Source: Gillisella taibaishanensis (lineage in GTDB: Bacteria; Pseudomonadota; Alphaproteobacteria; Rhizobiales; Rhizobiaceae). From it: a DNA stretch of 64,000 bases. Positions 1 through 7,696 of the stretch are shown here, piece by piece (position 1 is the stretch's first letter; the number at the start of each line of letters is the position of its first letter). The position numbers were made by a program, and so were the translations under genes. The notes under the pieces are model-generated. The model saw only the letters and a program-made list of their open reading frames with translations, made no database searches and was not told the DNA's origin. Location: positions 28,438-92,437 of the forward strand of contig NZ_MKIN01000028.1 in NCBI RefSeq assembly GCF_001938985.1, written 5' to 3'.

Positions 1-236
1 ACAGCCTCCTGAACGTCCGCTCGCCCGCTCCGCCGGTGATTGCACTCGTCGGTCTTCTTGGCATCCTTGTCGGTGAACAGGTCATCCCGCTGGCCAAATC
101 GCTCTGGAGCAAAGAGCCGGCAGCTGTCTCATGGCTGCATCAGATCAAGCCGCACATGTTCGGTCACATGCCGAAGGGCGCCGATGATGTGAAAGTCGCC
201 CATCGTGACGAAACCAGCCCGGAGAACAGAGGCTGA
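1..236 (+). CDS. XapX domain (DUF1427-like) small membrane protein, 5' end missing
   Basis: The reading frame is already open at base 3, so the gene starts upstream of the window. The visible part reads SLLNVRSPAPPVIALVGLLG and continues into ILVGEQVIP, the conserved second half of the XapX family. These are short membrane proteins of unknown function, often near amidohydrolase or xanthosine-type genes. One hydrophobic segment is visible, followed by a polar tail. The stop codon overlaps the ATG of the next gene (TGATG), so the two are probably translationally coupled. The function is unknown and the family assignment is by motif recall. Confidence 0.7.
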   Translation, partial: SLLNVRSPAPPVIALVGLLGILVGEQVIPLAKSLWSKEPAAVSWLHQIKPHMFGHMPKGADDVKVAHRDETSPENRG

Positions 237-2218
237 TGACGACACGCCGAACCTTCCCTGGAGGCGCGTCGAGCCTGGCGTTTTCGAACCTCTTGGCAAC
301 GGCCAATGCCGCCGATCCCAAACAGACCGGAGTAGATACGATGCATCCCGACCTTATCCTTCACAACGGCCGCTTCACCACGCTTGATCGGAGCAATCCG
401 AACGCGACAGCAGTCGCCATCAAAGACGGCCTGTTTCAAGAGGTCGGTGCGGACAGCGAGATCATGTCGCTTGCTGGACCCGAGACAAAGATTGTCGACC
501 TCAAGGGTAAGCGGGTTCTTCCGGGATTGATCGATAACCACACCCATGTCGTCCGCGGCGGTCTGAACTACAATATGGAACTGCGCTGGGATGGTGTGCG
601 CTCGCTTGCCGATGCGATGGACATGCTGAAGCGCCAGGTGGCGATCACGCCGGCTCCGCAATGGGTTCGCGTCGTCGGCGGTTTCACCGAGCATCAGTTC
701 GCAGAAAAACGCCTGCCGACAATCGAGGAGATCAATGCGGTCGCCCCCGACACGCCGGTCTTCCTGCTGCATCTCTATGACCGCGCTTTGCTCAATGGTG
801 CAGCCCTTCGTGCCGTTGGCTATAACAGAGATACACCGAACCCACCGGGCGGAGAGATCACCCGCGACGCCAATGGCAACCCGACCGGCATGCTTCTCGC
901 CAAGCCGAACGCTGGCATTCTCTATTCGACCCTCGCCAAGGGACCAAAACTGCCCCTCGATTATCAGGTCAATTCCACCCGCCACTTCATGCGCGAACTG
1001 AACCGTCTCGGCGTGACGGGTGTGATTGATGCAGGCGGTGGCTTCCAGAACTACCCTGATGACTACGAGGTGATCCAGAAACTCTCCGACGAAAACCAGA
1101 TGACGGTGCGTCTGGCCTATAACCTGTTCACGCAGAAGCCGAAGGAAGAGAAGGAAGACTTCCTCAACTGGACTCAGTCGGTCAAATACAAGCAGGGAAA
1201 CGACTACTTCCGCCACAACGGCGCCGGAGAGATGCTGGTCTTCTCTGCCGCCGACTTCGAGGACTTCCGCCAGCCGCGTCCGGAAATGGCGCCGGAGATG
1301 GAAGGCGAACTCGAAGAAGTGGTGCGGGTGCTTGCCGAGAACCGCTGGCCCTGGCGCATGCACGCCACCTATGACGAGACGATCTCCCGTTCGCTTGATG
1401 TCTTCGAGAAGGTGAACAAGGACATTCCGCTTGAAGGTTTGAACTGGTTCTTCGACCATGCCGAGACTATCTCGGATCGTTCGATCGATCGCATCGCGGC
1501 GCTTGGTGGGGGTATCGCAACCCAGCACCGCATGGCCTATCAGGGCGAATACTTCGTCGAGCGCTACGGCCATGGCGTGGCAGAGGCGACGCCCCCAATC
1601 AGAAAAATGCTCGACAAGGGCGTCAACGTCTCGGCGGGCACCGATGCGACCCGTGTTGCTTCCTATAATCCATGGGTATCGCTCTCCTGGATGGTGACGG
1701 GCAAGACCGTCGGTGGCATGCAGCTCTACCCGCGGGCCAACTGCCTCGACCGCGAAACCGCACTGCGCATGTGGACCGAAAAAGTTACGTGGTTCTCCAA
1801 CGAGGAAGGCAAGAAGGGCCGTATCGAAAAGGGTCAGTTCGCCGATCTGGTCGTACCCGACAAGGACTTCTTCGCCTGCGCCGAGGACGAGATCTCGTTC
1901 CTCGTCTCGGAACTCACCATGGTCGGCGGCAAGATCGTCTACGGTGCGGGTGACTTCAGTGCACTGGACGAAAACGACATTCCCCCGGCCATGCCGGACT
2001 GGTCTCCGGTGCGCAAGTTCGGCGGTTATGCGGCCTGGGGTGAGCCCAATGGTGCAGGCGCCCGCTCGCTGCGCCGCACGGCCATCTCGACCTGCGGCTG
2101 TGCCAGCGATTGCGGCGTGCATGGCCATGACCATGCCGGTGCATGGACATCGAAACTGCCAATCGCCGACCTCAAGGGCTTTTTCGGCGCTCTCGGCTGC
2201 TCCTGCTGGGCGGTTTGA
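236..2218 (+). CDS. YtcJ-like metal-dependent amidohydrolase
   Basis: A 660-residue amidohydrolase-superfamily enzyme that probably hydrolyses an amide or ester bond in the cytoplasm or periplasm; the substrate is unknown. A YtcJ-type N-terminal fold (DLILHNGRFTTLD) leads into the metal motif DNHTHVV. Later come the HATYDE and DHAE segments and the C-terminal AGTDATR aspartate. The first 35 residues contain RR and a short apolar stretch, resembling a weak Tat signal; an internal ATG at 341 would give the usual cytoplasmic YtcJ start. The final 60 residues are unusual, with a Cys/His cluster (CGCASDCGVHGHDH) that may bind metal. The start overlaps the preceding XapX stop. The family is confident, the substrate is not. 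Confidence 0.85.
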   Translation: MTTRRTFPGGASSLAFSNLLATANAADPKQTGVDTMHPDLILHNGRFTTLDRSNPNATAVAIKDGLFQEVGADSEIMSLAGPETKIVDLKGKRVLPGLIDNHTHVVRGGLNYNMELRWDGVRSLADAMDMLKRQVAITPAPQWVRVVGGFTEHQFAEKRLPTIEEINAVAPDTPVFLLHLYDRALLNGAALRAVGYNRDTPNPPGGEITRDANGNPTGMLLAKPNAGILYSTLAKGPKLPLDYQVNSTRHFMRELNRLGVTGVIDAGGGFQNYPDDYEVIQKLSDENQMTVRLAYNLFTQKPKEEKEDFLNWTQSVKYKQGNDYFRHNGAGEMLVFSAADFEDFRQPRPEMAPEMEGELEEVVRVLAENRWPWRMHATYDETISRSLDVFEKVNKDIPLEGLNWFFDHAETISDRSIDRIAALGGGIATQHRMAYQGEYFVERYGHGVAEATPPIRKMLDKGVNVSAGTDATRVASYNPWVSLSWMVTGKTVGGMQLYPRANCLDRETALRMWTEKVTWFSNEEGKKGRIEKGQFADLVVPDKDFFACAEDEISFLVSELTMVGGKIVYGAGDFSALDENDIPPAMPDWSPVRKFGGYAAWGEPNGAGARSLRRTAISTCGCASDCGVHGHDHAGAWTSKLPIADLKGFFGALGCSCWAV

Positions 2219-2230
2219 AGCAAGCAAGAC

Positions 2231-2260
2231 TGAACGGACCGGATGCTCTCGGTCCGTTCA
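2231..2260 (+). terminator. hairpin after the amidohydrolase gene
   Basis: An 11-bp perfect inverted repeat (arms 2231-2241 and 2250-2260) with an 8-base loop lies 12 bases past the amidohydrolase stop. No clear T-run follows, so it may be a weak terminator or an RNA-stabilising hairpin. Confidence 0.6.
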
Positions 2261-2362
2261 ATCGACACCACGATCCGTCGGGATGCTGGCTGTGTGTCCC
2301 AACTATCTCTTCACCTTTTACCGTCAGTCCACCAGGGTGATCGGTCCAGTCCGGAGCTATCC

Positions 2363-2989
2363 ATGTCTACACTTCCCTTACTCGAACCCTCGGCCCCTGT
2401 TTTGCTGCTGATCGATCAGCAGGCGGGGCTCGCATTCGGCGTCGGATCGACCGATCGCCAGGTTCTTCTCAGCAACATGGTTGCGCTGGCAAAAACGGCC
2501 AAGGCGTTCGACCTCCCGGTCGTCGTCTCGACATCGGCATCCAAGGTCTACAGTGGTCCGGTCATGCCGGTGATCCAATCGGTATTGCCGGATGTCGCCT
2601 CGATTGAGCGACATAACATGAATGCCTGGGAAGACGATCGCGTGGTCGCAGCAGTCAGCCAGACTGGGCGCAAGAGACTGCTTGTCTCGGGCCTTCTAAC
2701 GGAAGCTTGCGTATCCTTTCCTGTCCTGTCGGCCATCGCCGATGGTTATGATGTGTCTGTTGTGGCAGACGCTTGCGGCGGCGTGACGTCCGACAGCCAC
2801 GCTCTGGCCTTGCGCCGGATGGAGGCCGCGGGTGCTACAATGACGTCCTGGCTCCAGGTTCTTCTTGAGCTGCAACGCGACTGGACTCGCAAGGAGACCT
2901 ACGGCGACGCCCGGGCGATTGTCGAGGCCCATGCAGGCGGCTATGGCATCGGTCTCAGCTATGCTCGCGACATGATCCACCCGCTTTAA
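2363..2989 (+). CDS. isochorismatase-family cysteine hydrolase
   Basis: A 208-residue cytosolic hydrolase of the isochorismatase/YcaC superfamily. The catalytic Asp is in LLIDQQAGL near residue 20 and the nucleophilic Cys is in SGLLTEACVSF near residue 117, in the usual place. It is followed by the family's typical DGYDVSVVADACGG strand. The substrate cannot be told from sequence. The start at 2363 is chosen because homology begins there; the frame is open 120 bases further upstream but codes nothing typical of the family. It sits between the amidohydrolase and a DoxX gene on the same strand, suggesting a small catabolic operon. Confidence 0.85.
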   Translation: MSTLPLLEPSAPVLLLIDQQAGLAFGVGSTDRQVLLSNMVALAKTAKAFDLPVVVSTSASKVYSGPVMPVIQSVLPDVASIERHNMNAWEDDRVVAAVSQTGRKRLLVSGLLTEACVSFPVLSAIADGYDVSVVADACGGVTSDSHALALRRMEAAGATMTSWLQVLLELQRDWTRKETYGDARAIVEAHAGGYGIGLSYARDMIHPL

Positions 2990-3013
2990 CGCTGGATGCT
3001 TCGAGGTCGTTAT

Positions 3014-3496
3014 ATGAAAACCGTAACCACGCGGGATTCTGGCAGCATCCCGGCCGGCAACGCGCATGCCGCAGAGTTCCTCGCTCTGCTCGCTCTCTGT
3101 TCGGCCTATATCCAGGGACCGCTAACCAAAGCTCTCGATTTCCAGGGCGCTATCGCCGAGATGAACCATTTTGGCCTCCCGCCAGCGCCGTTCTTCGCGA
3201 TAGCCGTTCCGATCTTCGAGCTCGCAATGTCAGCCCTTATCCTTTCGGGACGGCTGCGTTGGCTGGGTGCGCTCGCTTTGGCCGTATTCACCCTGATGGC
3301 GACCTACCTTGCCCTGCGGTTCTGGGAGATCCCGGCAGGCCCCGAGCATTCGGCCGCAATGAACGGCTTCTTCGAGCATGTCGGGCTCAGTGGCGCGTTC
3401 GTGTTCGTTGCTCTCAATGACCTGCGCTCGCGTTGCTTGGATGACTGGCGCCGGCACCGGCCACCGACTCTTGCGCGGCAAACGAGAACCACTTGA
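3014..3496 (+). CDS. DoxX-family membrane protein
   Basis: A 160-residue integral membrane protein with about four hydrophobic segments and the DoxX-like pattern: an early helix with a KALDF-type stretch, then FELAMSALILSGRLRWLGA in the middle. DoxX relatives are inner-membrane proteins associated with quinone or redox stress functions, but this member has no defined role. The start at 3014 gives a normal N-terminus; an in-frame codon at 2996 is possible. It follows the hydrolase gene by 24 bases and ends just before the remains of an antiporter gene, so its 3' side is a rearrangement boundary. Confidence 0.7.
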   Translation: MKTVTTRDSGSIPAGNAHAAEFLALLALCSAYIQGPLTKALDFQGAIAEMNHFGLPPAPFFAIAVPIFELAMSALILSGRLRWLGALALAVFTLMATYLALRFWEIPAGPEHSAAMNGFFEHVGLSGAFVFVALNDLRSRCLDDWRRHRPPTLARQTRTT

Positions 3497-3515
3497 TCCG
3501 AGCTCCGCCTTCGCA

Positions 3516-4054
3516 ACGACGACGATCATGAGTTCGGCCGGGATGCGCGGTGTCGTGACGTTGGTGGAGCTCTTTCGCTGTCAGCAACTTTTCCAGGAAG
3601 AGACGTCATTCTGGTTACCGCGTTCGCTGTCATCATAGTCACGGTACTTTTGCAGGGGAGTACGCTGGGAAACCTCGTTGCTCTCCTCAACATCATCAAT
3701 CCCGAGGAAGCAAATTCCATCAAGGACAACGAAGCCTCTGCCTGGAGGCGGATGGCCGAAGCTCAATATCGAGCCATCCAATCGCTATCCGTCGGTGACA
3801 ATGGTGTCGTCAAACCTCCTCGTCTTCTGGAGCAATAGGATCATCGTGCAAAAGTTGCGGCATCCCACGAACGGGATCCGACCACGCATGACAGCATCAG
3901 GTCTCAGCACTTCAAAGCCGTGCTCGCCGCCGTGAAAGCCGTCCGCGCGGAGATTTTAAGGATGCATCGCGCGGGCGAGATCCATGACACCTTCATGCGC
4001 CAACTGGAACATGACCTGGATCTGCAGGAGATGGCTGCCGAAAACCGAAGTTAG
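3516..4054 (+). pseudogene. decayed C-terminal part of a Na+/H+ antiporter (CPA1 type)
   Basis: Only the C-terminal third of a CPA1 sodium/proton antiporter can be read. It starts with the family signature SSAGMRGVVTLV near 3531-3566. A missing base near 3568 shifts the frame to GALSLSATFPGRDVI, then FAVIIVTVLLQGSTL and the cytoplasmic tail. The frame meets a TAG at 3836-3838, then continues uninterrupted through HFKAVLAAVKAVRAEILR and GEIHDTFMRQLEHDLDLQE to a natural stop at 4054. The first roughly 350 residues are absent. A missing N-terminus, one frameshift and one nonsense codon show a dead gene rather than a sequencing slip. Confidence 0.8.
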
Positions 4055-4316
4055 GGAAAGCCGGGACGAGAGCGCCGTCAATTAAAAGGCGCTCCTGATA
4101 ATTACAAAAAACGCAATTAATTCTGAACAACTGTTGTAATTGTCCGCCGCTTTGTCTCGGAGCAATATCCCTCTCAGCAGATTACCACCCAAACCTGTCG
4201 AAGCCGTTCACTACGATGTTGGCGACACCATCCGCCAAGCTGGGGGGCACAACAGCAACTATCTCGGCGCAGAGCTGAAATTCTCCTGGTAACAGGACGC
4301 AAAAGGATAAAGACGG
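4055..4316. other. intergenic region with weak hairpin and possible outer-membrane protein tail
   Basis: A 7-bp inverted repeat (4070-4076 with 4088-4094) follows the antiporter relic. Near 4199-4292 a short open stretch on the plus strand ends NSNYLGAELKFSW-stop, which resembles the last strand of an outer-membrane barrel protein. No start or longer homologous region is visible, so this is at most a gene scrap. Confidence 0.3.
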
Positions 4317-4994
4317 ATGAAGAGGATCTCTCTCCCCACCATTTTGAGCTTCAACGGCGGTTACGTCGATACGCTTGGCTTTCTATCGCTGTCGGGACTG
4401 TTTACCGCCCATGTGACAGGCAATTTTGTGACGCTGGGCGCGACCCTCGCACACGGTCTGGATGGCGCCTTGTCAAAACTTTTGGCGCTGCCTGTGTTCT
4501 GCCTGGTCGTCTTTTGCTCCCGCCTCGTGTGTCTGAAACTTCAGAACCAAAATCGCTCGCCGATTCGTCCGATGTTGGTGGTCAAGCTCTTGCTCTTCGT
4601 CGGCGTTGCCGCCTACGCGCTCTATCACGGTCCGTTCCGTGCAGACGAAGGCGCCGTCACTCTTGCGGTCGGCATGGCGCTGGTTTCCGCGATGGCCATT
4701 CAGAACGGACTTCATAAGGCGCATCTGTCGAAAGCGCCGCCGTCTACCCTGATGACCGGCACGACCACGCAGATCATGCTCGATCTCGCGGACATTCTGG
4801 CCGATCCGAAAGCCGAGGAGGTCGCAACGGCCAAGGCACGGGTAAAGAAGATGGCGGCTGCCGTGGCGACATTTGCGCTCGGCTGCGGCATTGGTGCCCT
4901 CGGCTACATGTACGCAGCAGCTGTCGCATTCACCCTTCCGGCTATCATCGCAGTCGTTGCTCTGTTTGCAAGCAGCGCCGCGGCCGAGTCCTGA
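4317..4994 (+). CDS. DUF1275 (YoaK-like) membrane protein
   Basis: A 225-residue inner-membrane protein. The N-terminus has the DUF1275 signature: GGYVDTLGFLSL followed by LFTAHVTGNFVTLG. The central AMAIQNGLHK and the STLMTGTTTQ motif are also typical of the family. Five or six hydrophobic segments are visible. The family is widespread and its function is not established. A GGATAAAGACGG stretch just before the ATG could serve as a ribosome site. The next gene, another small membrane protein, starts 48 bases downstream on the same strand. Confidence 0.85.
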   Translation: MKRISLPTILSFNGGYVDTLGFLSLSGLFTAHVTGNFVTLGATLAHGLDGALSKLLALPVFCLVVFCSRLVCLKLQNQNRSPIRPMLVVKLLLFVGVAAYALYHGPFRADEGAVTLAVGMALVSAMAIQNGLHKAHLSKAPPSTLMTGTTTQIMLDLADILADPKAEEVATAKARVKKMAAAVATFALGCGIGALGYMYAAAVAFTLPAIIAVVALFASSAAAES

Positions 4995-5041
4995 AACTCC
5001 CCGTTTCAGCATCGATCCGTTGAATTGAAGAGGACATCATC

Positions 5042-5467
5042 ATGGATATCGGAAGTGAAGCGAGTGGCATCGCCAGTCTAATTGCACCCATCCTCAAGCC
5101 GCTGGCTACCGGGTTGGAATTCTTCGGCGTGGGTGTGATCCTGATCGGTGTTCTGATCGCAACTATCGGCTACATCAGGGATGTCTTCTCGATCGACCAG
5201 CGCCAAGCCTATGAGCGCTATCGCGCCAATCTCGGCCGCGGGATCCTGCTGGGGTTGGAGGTCCTGATCGGCGCAGACATCATTGCCACCATCATCGCGC
5301 CGTTGACGTGGGAAAGCGTCGGATTGCTCGGACTAATCGTGCTCATCCGGACATTTCTCAGTTTTTCCCTTGAAGCCGAGATCGATGGGCAGTGGCCGTG
5401 GACGAAAAACGCGAGGTCCGCAGCAGGCTCCCGCTCGAGTTCATCGTCGCTCTCAGATGTGCGCTAA
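5042..5467 (+). CDS. DUF1622 membrane protein
   Basis: A 141-residue membrane protein with three hydrophobic segments. The pattern around LEFFGVGVILIGVLIA, the YERYRANLGRGILLGLE loop and LIGADIIATI matches DUF1622, a family of small inner-membrane proteins without an assigned role. The charged, serine-rich tail after residue 115 is likely cytoplasmic. It follows the DUF1275 gene by 47 bases, with GAGGACATC before the ATG as a plausible ribosome site, so the two are probably co-transcribed. Confidence 0.8.
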   Translation: MDIGSEASGIASLIAPILKPLATGLEFFGVGVILIGVLIATIGYIRDVFSIDQRQAYERYRANLGRGILLGLEVLIGADIIATIIAPLTWESVGLLGLIVLIRTFLSFSLEAEIDGQWPWTKNARSAAGSRSSSSSLSDVR

Positions 5468-5500
5468 CAATATCCTCTTTTTATCTGATTGGAATATACC

Positions 5501-5767
5501 ATGACACAATCCCTGGAATTCGGCCTTGATACGTTCGGCGACGTCACCACAGGTTCAGACGGAGACCTGCTTGCGCAGCCACAGGTGATCCGCAATGTCG
5601 TCGAAGAGGCAGTTCTGGCTGACCGACACGGCATCGACTTCTTCGGTATTGGCGAACATCACCGTAAGGATTTTGCCGTCTCCGCGCCGGAGGTGGTACT
5701 GGCTGCCATCGCGGCGCGCACCAGCAAGATACGTGGCTACACTTTGAAGCTGCATAGTCCGCCCTGA
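5501..5767 (+). pseudogene. truncated LLM-class flavin oxidoreductase
   Basis: The first 78 residues are a clear luciferase-like monooxygenase N-terminus: FGLDTFGDVT, then VLADRHGIDFFGIGEHHR and SAPEVVLAAIAARTSKI. Normal members are about 340 residues long. Here the homology stops abruptly near 5735 and the frame ends 11 codons later in unrelated sequence. The cut-off coincides with the start of transposase-like remains, so insertion or deletion has destroyed the gene. The protein would be inactive. Confidence 0.8.
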
Positions 5768-5900
5768 CCGATTCGGAAGGCATTGATTTTGTGCGGTGTG
5801 GTGGTGCTGGCGAAGTATTCGTTTATGCGGTTTTGGCTTGTGCGTTGCGGATGGCAGCCAGGATACAGGAACACCGGAAGGCCATATCTTTGGGGATGAG
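5736..5900 (-). mobile_element. possible transposase C-terminal remnant
   Basis: On the minus strand an open stretch reads LAYNLRLIPKDMAFR and ends QAKTA-stop near 5828. It abuts the FMN-reductase relic on one side, and its 3' flank abuts the truncated LLM gene on the other. LAYNL-type motifs are common near the ends of IS transposases. The element cannot be named and both boundaries are inferred from where neighbouring homology stops. Confidence 0.35.
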
Positions 5901-6150
5901 GCGCAGATTGTAGGCGAGCGAGCCGATGACGAGCGCGTCTGCGTCAATGATTGTTTTCACGAGCTTTTGAGCCTGCGTGTCGAGATCTGCGACCGAGCGG
6001 GCAGAGAGTAGCGAGGGTCCAAGGTCCTCGATATCGAAAACGACGTGGTCGAGGCCAGTGCGCTGTGCCGGTGCTTCAGTAACGTCTTCGACAAAACGCC
6101 TTGTGCTGGAGGGCGTGTCGTGTCGCCGGAGAAGCCGATGATGAGATTTC
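5880..6150 (-). pseudogene. relic of an SsuE/MsuE-type FMN reductase, N-terminal part
   Basis: On the minus strand, IIGFSGDTTRP and then STRRFVEDVTEA can be read in two frames separated by one missing base, followed by FDIEDLGPSL and IIDADALVIGS. This is the N-terminal half of an NADPH-dependent FMN reductase of the sulfonate-utilisation type. The following family motif, PxYKGSYPGLFKH, is replaced by transposase-like sequence. The gene is dead: frameshifted and truncated. It lies directly downstream of the acyl-CoA-dehydrogenase relic, the order expected for a sulfur-acquisition operon. Confidence 0.6.
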
Positions 6151-6154
6151 GGCG

Positions 6155-6868
6155 TGAGCTTTACGCTTCACGCCGTCTTCACGATGGCGAGACCGTGGGG
6201 GGTATGTTCGCGCTCTGTCGTCCTTGTTCCAACGCTCAAGGGCGGCCCTGCCAAGCAAGGCAACGGAGGTATCTTCCTGGGGTGCGTGGACGAGGACGGA
6301 TTGAACGTCGCAGAGGTGGCGTTCGAGACCGAGGTCTTCATTGAGGCCTGGATTACCCATGCCGCGAACGGCGATCTGAACTGCGGCCCTGATCTGCCGT
6401 CCGGCAAGAAGGCGCGCGGATCAGACGCTCGGCTTCACTCAGATCGCCATCGAGCGCGCCGAGATCATCTGGCGTGCGCCGGACACCAGAAGGTCGATTT
6501 CACCGGAAAGTGTGATGAAGCGTTCGGTCGTTGCAATAGGACGGCCAAGATTGGTTGGGACACGTTCATGGGCGAAACGGATGAAGGCTTCTTGGGCGGC
6601 TTCCGCCGCGCCGAGATAGATTGCAGTCAGCGCAAGCGTCATGGCGGCGTGACCGCGATTGTTCTGTTCGGCGACCAACGGGTCGACGAGATCAAGCACG
6701 TTTTCCGCCGGGATTTCCACATTGCTATACTCGACGTCATGGGAGCCGGTGGCCCGGATTCCGAGGCTTTTCCAGTTCTCGATGACGGTGATGCCGGGCA
6801 GGCCGTTCGGAACGACGAAGGTTCCGACACGCGGGCTGGGCTCATCGTGGGAGCCAGCGGATAATCGC
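6155..6868 (-). pseudogene. broken acyl-CoA-dehydrogenase-like flavin monooxygenase (SfnB/DszC type)
   Basis: The minus strand codes PRVGTFVVPNGLPGITVIENW and ATGSHDVEYSNVEIPAENVL, the middle of an acyl-CoA-dehydrogenase-fold enzyme. This is followed by the helical C-terminal domain (ALTAIYLGAAEAAQEAF). Near 6400-6440 the frame shifts, and the tail MGNPGLNEDLGLERHL plus HAPQEDTSVALLG continues in another frame. The N-terminal ~200 residues are missing and replaced by an integrase-like fragment. Together with the FMN reductase and LLM relics this was probably a flavin-dependent desulfurisation set. Confidence 0.7.
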
Positions 6869-7120
6869 ATCCAAACCTGGACGCAGCTGCCTCTTCAACT
6901 CTGCCGTCATTTCGCCTTCAATCCCGCATGCCTGGCCAATGGCCGTCCAGTCCATACGGCGATTCACGATCGGTGGTGGCCGGCGGTGGATGACGAGACC
7001 TATGAGATAGGGCCGAATGCTTTCCACCACCCGCTTTGAGGCGACTGGCGCAATGCGCACTTCGCAGAAGGTCGAGATTTTCTGTTGGAAGTGATGAGAT
7101 GAAAGATCGTGTTTTGCCAT
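6855..7120 (-). pseudogene. N-terminal fragment of a probable integrase/recombinase
   Basis: Starting at the ATG at 7120, the minus strand encodes about 88 residues including KRVVESIRPYLIGLVIHRRPP, DWTAIGQACGIE and ELKRQLRPGLDAI. This resembles the N-terminal region that precedes site-specific integrases in rhizobial accessory DNA; I recall the pattern but cannot name the family firmly. The open frame joins the interior of the acyl-CoA-dehydrogenase relic at about 6860 and ends at 6842. No catalytic domain is present. Confidence 0.45.
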
Positions 7121-7315
7121 GTCCTTATTCCATTCTCTCGGCAACGGTGCCGAGGGCGGGCGGGAATAGGAGCGGACATTTAAAGAAGCGTTTATTGTGG
7201 GTGTGTCTCCAGTTTCGGTGCCCAGATTGCCTAACGCCCTAACAGTAGAGGAAGCAAAATTGATCTGTAAGGAGATCGTTTTAGTTTCGTATGATCCCTA
7301 TTAGCGTCATTTATT

Positions 7316-7354
7316 TTGACATAGGCATTCGTATGAGATATGTAAACGTATCAT
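7316..7354 (+). promoter_or_regulatory. probable hipBA promoter and operator region
   Basis: TTGACA at 7316-7321 is followed after 17 bases by TATGTA (7339-7344), a reasonable sigma-70-type promoter 40 bases before the antitoxin ATG. TCGTATGA occurs at 7287-7294 and again inside the spacer at 7329-7336, and a related ACGTATCAT lies at 7346-7354. Such repeats suit autorepression by the HipB-like protein. The assignment is inferred from position and repetition only. Confidence 0.45.
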
Positions 7355-7384
7355 GGTGGAAAAAATGAAGCGTTAAGGTGTCAA

Positions 7385-7696
7385 ATGAAGTCGGATTCGG
7401 AGGCTCTTCAGGAGATAGGTCGGCTGCTCAAGGCGTCACGAAAGGCTCTGGGACTTACCCAGGAGCAGGTTTCGGATCTGGCGGGTATATCGCGTCCGCG
7501 GTACCGCGAGGTTGAGGCTGGAGCCAGCGCTGCCCGTACGACCACACTGATCAACATTGGTCGTGCGCTTGGTCTGGAACTGATGCTCATCCCGCAGGCC
7601 ATTGTCCCGGCGGTTGAAGCTTTGCTGCAGCCAGTTGGCGCCGAAGATGATCTTCCTGCTTTCGTCGCCAGCCCTGATGGTGATGGCAATGTCTGA
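7385..7696 (+). CDS. hipB: HipB-like XRE-family antitoxin
   Basis: A 103-residue DNA-binding protein. A Cro/C1-type helix-turn-helix spans roughly residues 8-62 (LLKASRKALGLTQEQVSDLAG, then SRPRYREVEAGA). HipB proteins bind the kinase toxin HipA and repress their own promoter. The gene overlaps the next start by eight bases, the standard antitoxin-first order of hipBA loci. The C-terminal residues after 70 are variable. Direct TCGTATGA repeats upstream are candidate operators. The family is confident; activity is inferred. Confidence 0.85.
   Translation: MKSDSEALQEIGRLLKASRKALGLTQEQVSDLAGISRPRYREVEAGASAARTTTLINIGRALGLELMLIPQAIVPAVEALLQPVGAEDDLPAFVASPDGDGNV

Noticed and set aside
164..2227. 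687-codon open frame on the minus strand
   Set aside because: It is the complement of the amidohydrolase gene, has no family motif and shows His/Arg-rich antisense composition.
6154..6864. 236-codon plus-strand frame
   Set aside because: It is antisense to the acyl-CoA-dehydrogenase relic, whose family motifs are visible on the minus strand.
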